Of a DNA stretch of 6,619 bases, positions 6,320 through 6,619 are shown one piece after another. The notes under the pieces were generated by a model. It worked only from the letters and a program-made list of their open reading frames with translations, was not told where the DNA came from and ran no database searches. The stretch's first letter is position 1. Each line of letters starts with the position of its first letter. This DNA comes from JBAUHN01 sp049680295 (GTDB lineage Bacteria > Pseudomonadota > Alphaproteobacteria > Rhodobacterales > Rhodobacteraceae), in NCBI GenBank assembly GCA_049680295.1, contig JBAUHN010000436.1, positions 1-6,619 on the forward strand, written 5' to 3'. The position numbers and the translations under genes are program-made.

Positions 6320-6619
6320 TTATGGGAATTTGACAGCGGGCAGGATTTTGCCAGCACAAGCGCCAAAGCCGATGCGGTAGCCATCACCGCTAGCGTGGCC
6401 TGTCAGGATCATCGTGTCGCCGTCTTCGAGAAAGCTGCGCTGAGAACCGTCAGCCAGTGAGATCGGTTCTTTGCCACCCCAGCTAAGTTCCAGCAAGCTG
6501 CCGCGTTGGTTTTTTTCGGGACCGGAAATGGTGCCAGAGCCGAGCAAGTCGCCTGCATTCATCGCACATCCCGAGGAGGCATGGTGCGTGATTTGCTGGG
6601 CCGCGGAATAGTACATTTC
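6320..6619 (-). CDS. fahA: Fumarylacetoacetase, C-terminal 99 residues (runs off the right edge)
   Basis: The frame is open from the window edge to TAA at 6322-6320. It reads the C-terminal core of fumarylacetoacetate hydrolase, the enzyme that splits fumarylacetoacetate into fumarate and acetoacetate at the end of tyrosine/phenylalanine breakdown through homogentisate. Recognisable segments are MYYSAAQQITHHASSGCAM, GDLLGSGTISGP, GSLLELSWGGKEPISL, RSFLEDGDTMILTG and GDGYRIGFGACAGKILPA. The Thr of GSGTISGP and the Glu of LLELSW correspond, as I recall, to active-site residues of the mammalian enzyme. The visible part is collinear with the family and undamaged. The N-terminal domain and start lie outside the window. 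It is cytoplasmic and heads the minus-strand group seen here; other homogentisate-pathway genes may lie to the right. Confidence 0.93.
   Translation of the reverse strand, partial: EMYYSAAQQITHHASSGCAMNAGDLLGSGTISGPEKNQRGSLLELSWGGKEPISLADGSQRSFLEDGDTMILTGHASGDGYRIGFGACAGKILPAVKFP

Noticed and set aside
6252..6359. A 36-residue N-terminal extension of the DUF2059 protein
   Set aside because: It would bury the signal peptide MKKLCLTTALVLL inside the protein and overlap the fumarylacetoacetase end. The ATG at 6251 has its own ribosome binding site.

Overview
The window looks like a piece of alphaproteobacterial chromosome, most likely from the Rhodobacterales (roseobacter-type). The base composition is moderately GC-rich. 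The genes are tightly packed with overlapping or near-touching ends. The protein flavours (fumarylacetoacetase, a DUF2059 protein, HyuA/HyuB and a 'HYHAVRVLGAS' metallo-beta-lactamase-fold protein) are ones I associate with that group. The taxonomic call is an inference from memory, not a computed result. I see no rRNA, tRNA, CRISPR array, insertion sequence, attachment site or origin.

Left part (1-1109): two divergent genes for exported proteins are separated by only 45 bases. The leftward gene (1-290) is cut by the window edge. It encodes the start of a membrane protein with a signal peptide and at least one clear transmembrane segment. The rightward gene (336-1109) encodes an anchored or secreted two-domain protein. 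Its first half resembles the PCu(A)C copper-chaperone fold, with most of the usual copper ligands missing. This half is followed by a Met/His-rich linker and a second His-containing beta domain.

Centre (1109-4925): hyuA and hyuB encode the two subunits of a hydantoinase/oxoprolinase-type ATP-dependent amidohydrolase. hyuA overlaps the stop of the copper-protein gene by one base (TAATG), and hyuB follows after 16 bases with a strong ribosome binding site. The three genes therefore read as one operon. No carboxylase third subunit and no substrate transporter lie in the window, so the substrate is unknown.

Right part (5011-6619, all minus strand): transcription runs from the tail of fumarylacetoacetase (last step of homogentisate/tyrosine breakdown, cut by the right edge) to a small exported DUF2059 protein. 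It then reaches a damaged metallo-beta-lactamase-fold gene, which faces hyuB tail to tail. That gene keeps its ribosome binding site, start codon and C-terminus. It has an in-frame amber stop at codon 35, an apparent large in-frame deletion of its N-terminal core, and an apparent three-codon deletion before the HTxGD metal motif. I annotate it as a pseudogene.

No clearly new defence or mobile system is visible. The points most worth a second look are the decaying hydrolase gene, and the coupling of an exported copper-chaperone-like protein with degenerate ligands to a cytoplasmic amidohydrolase.
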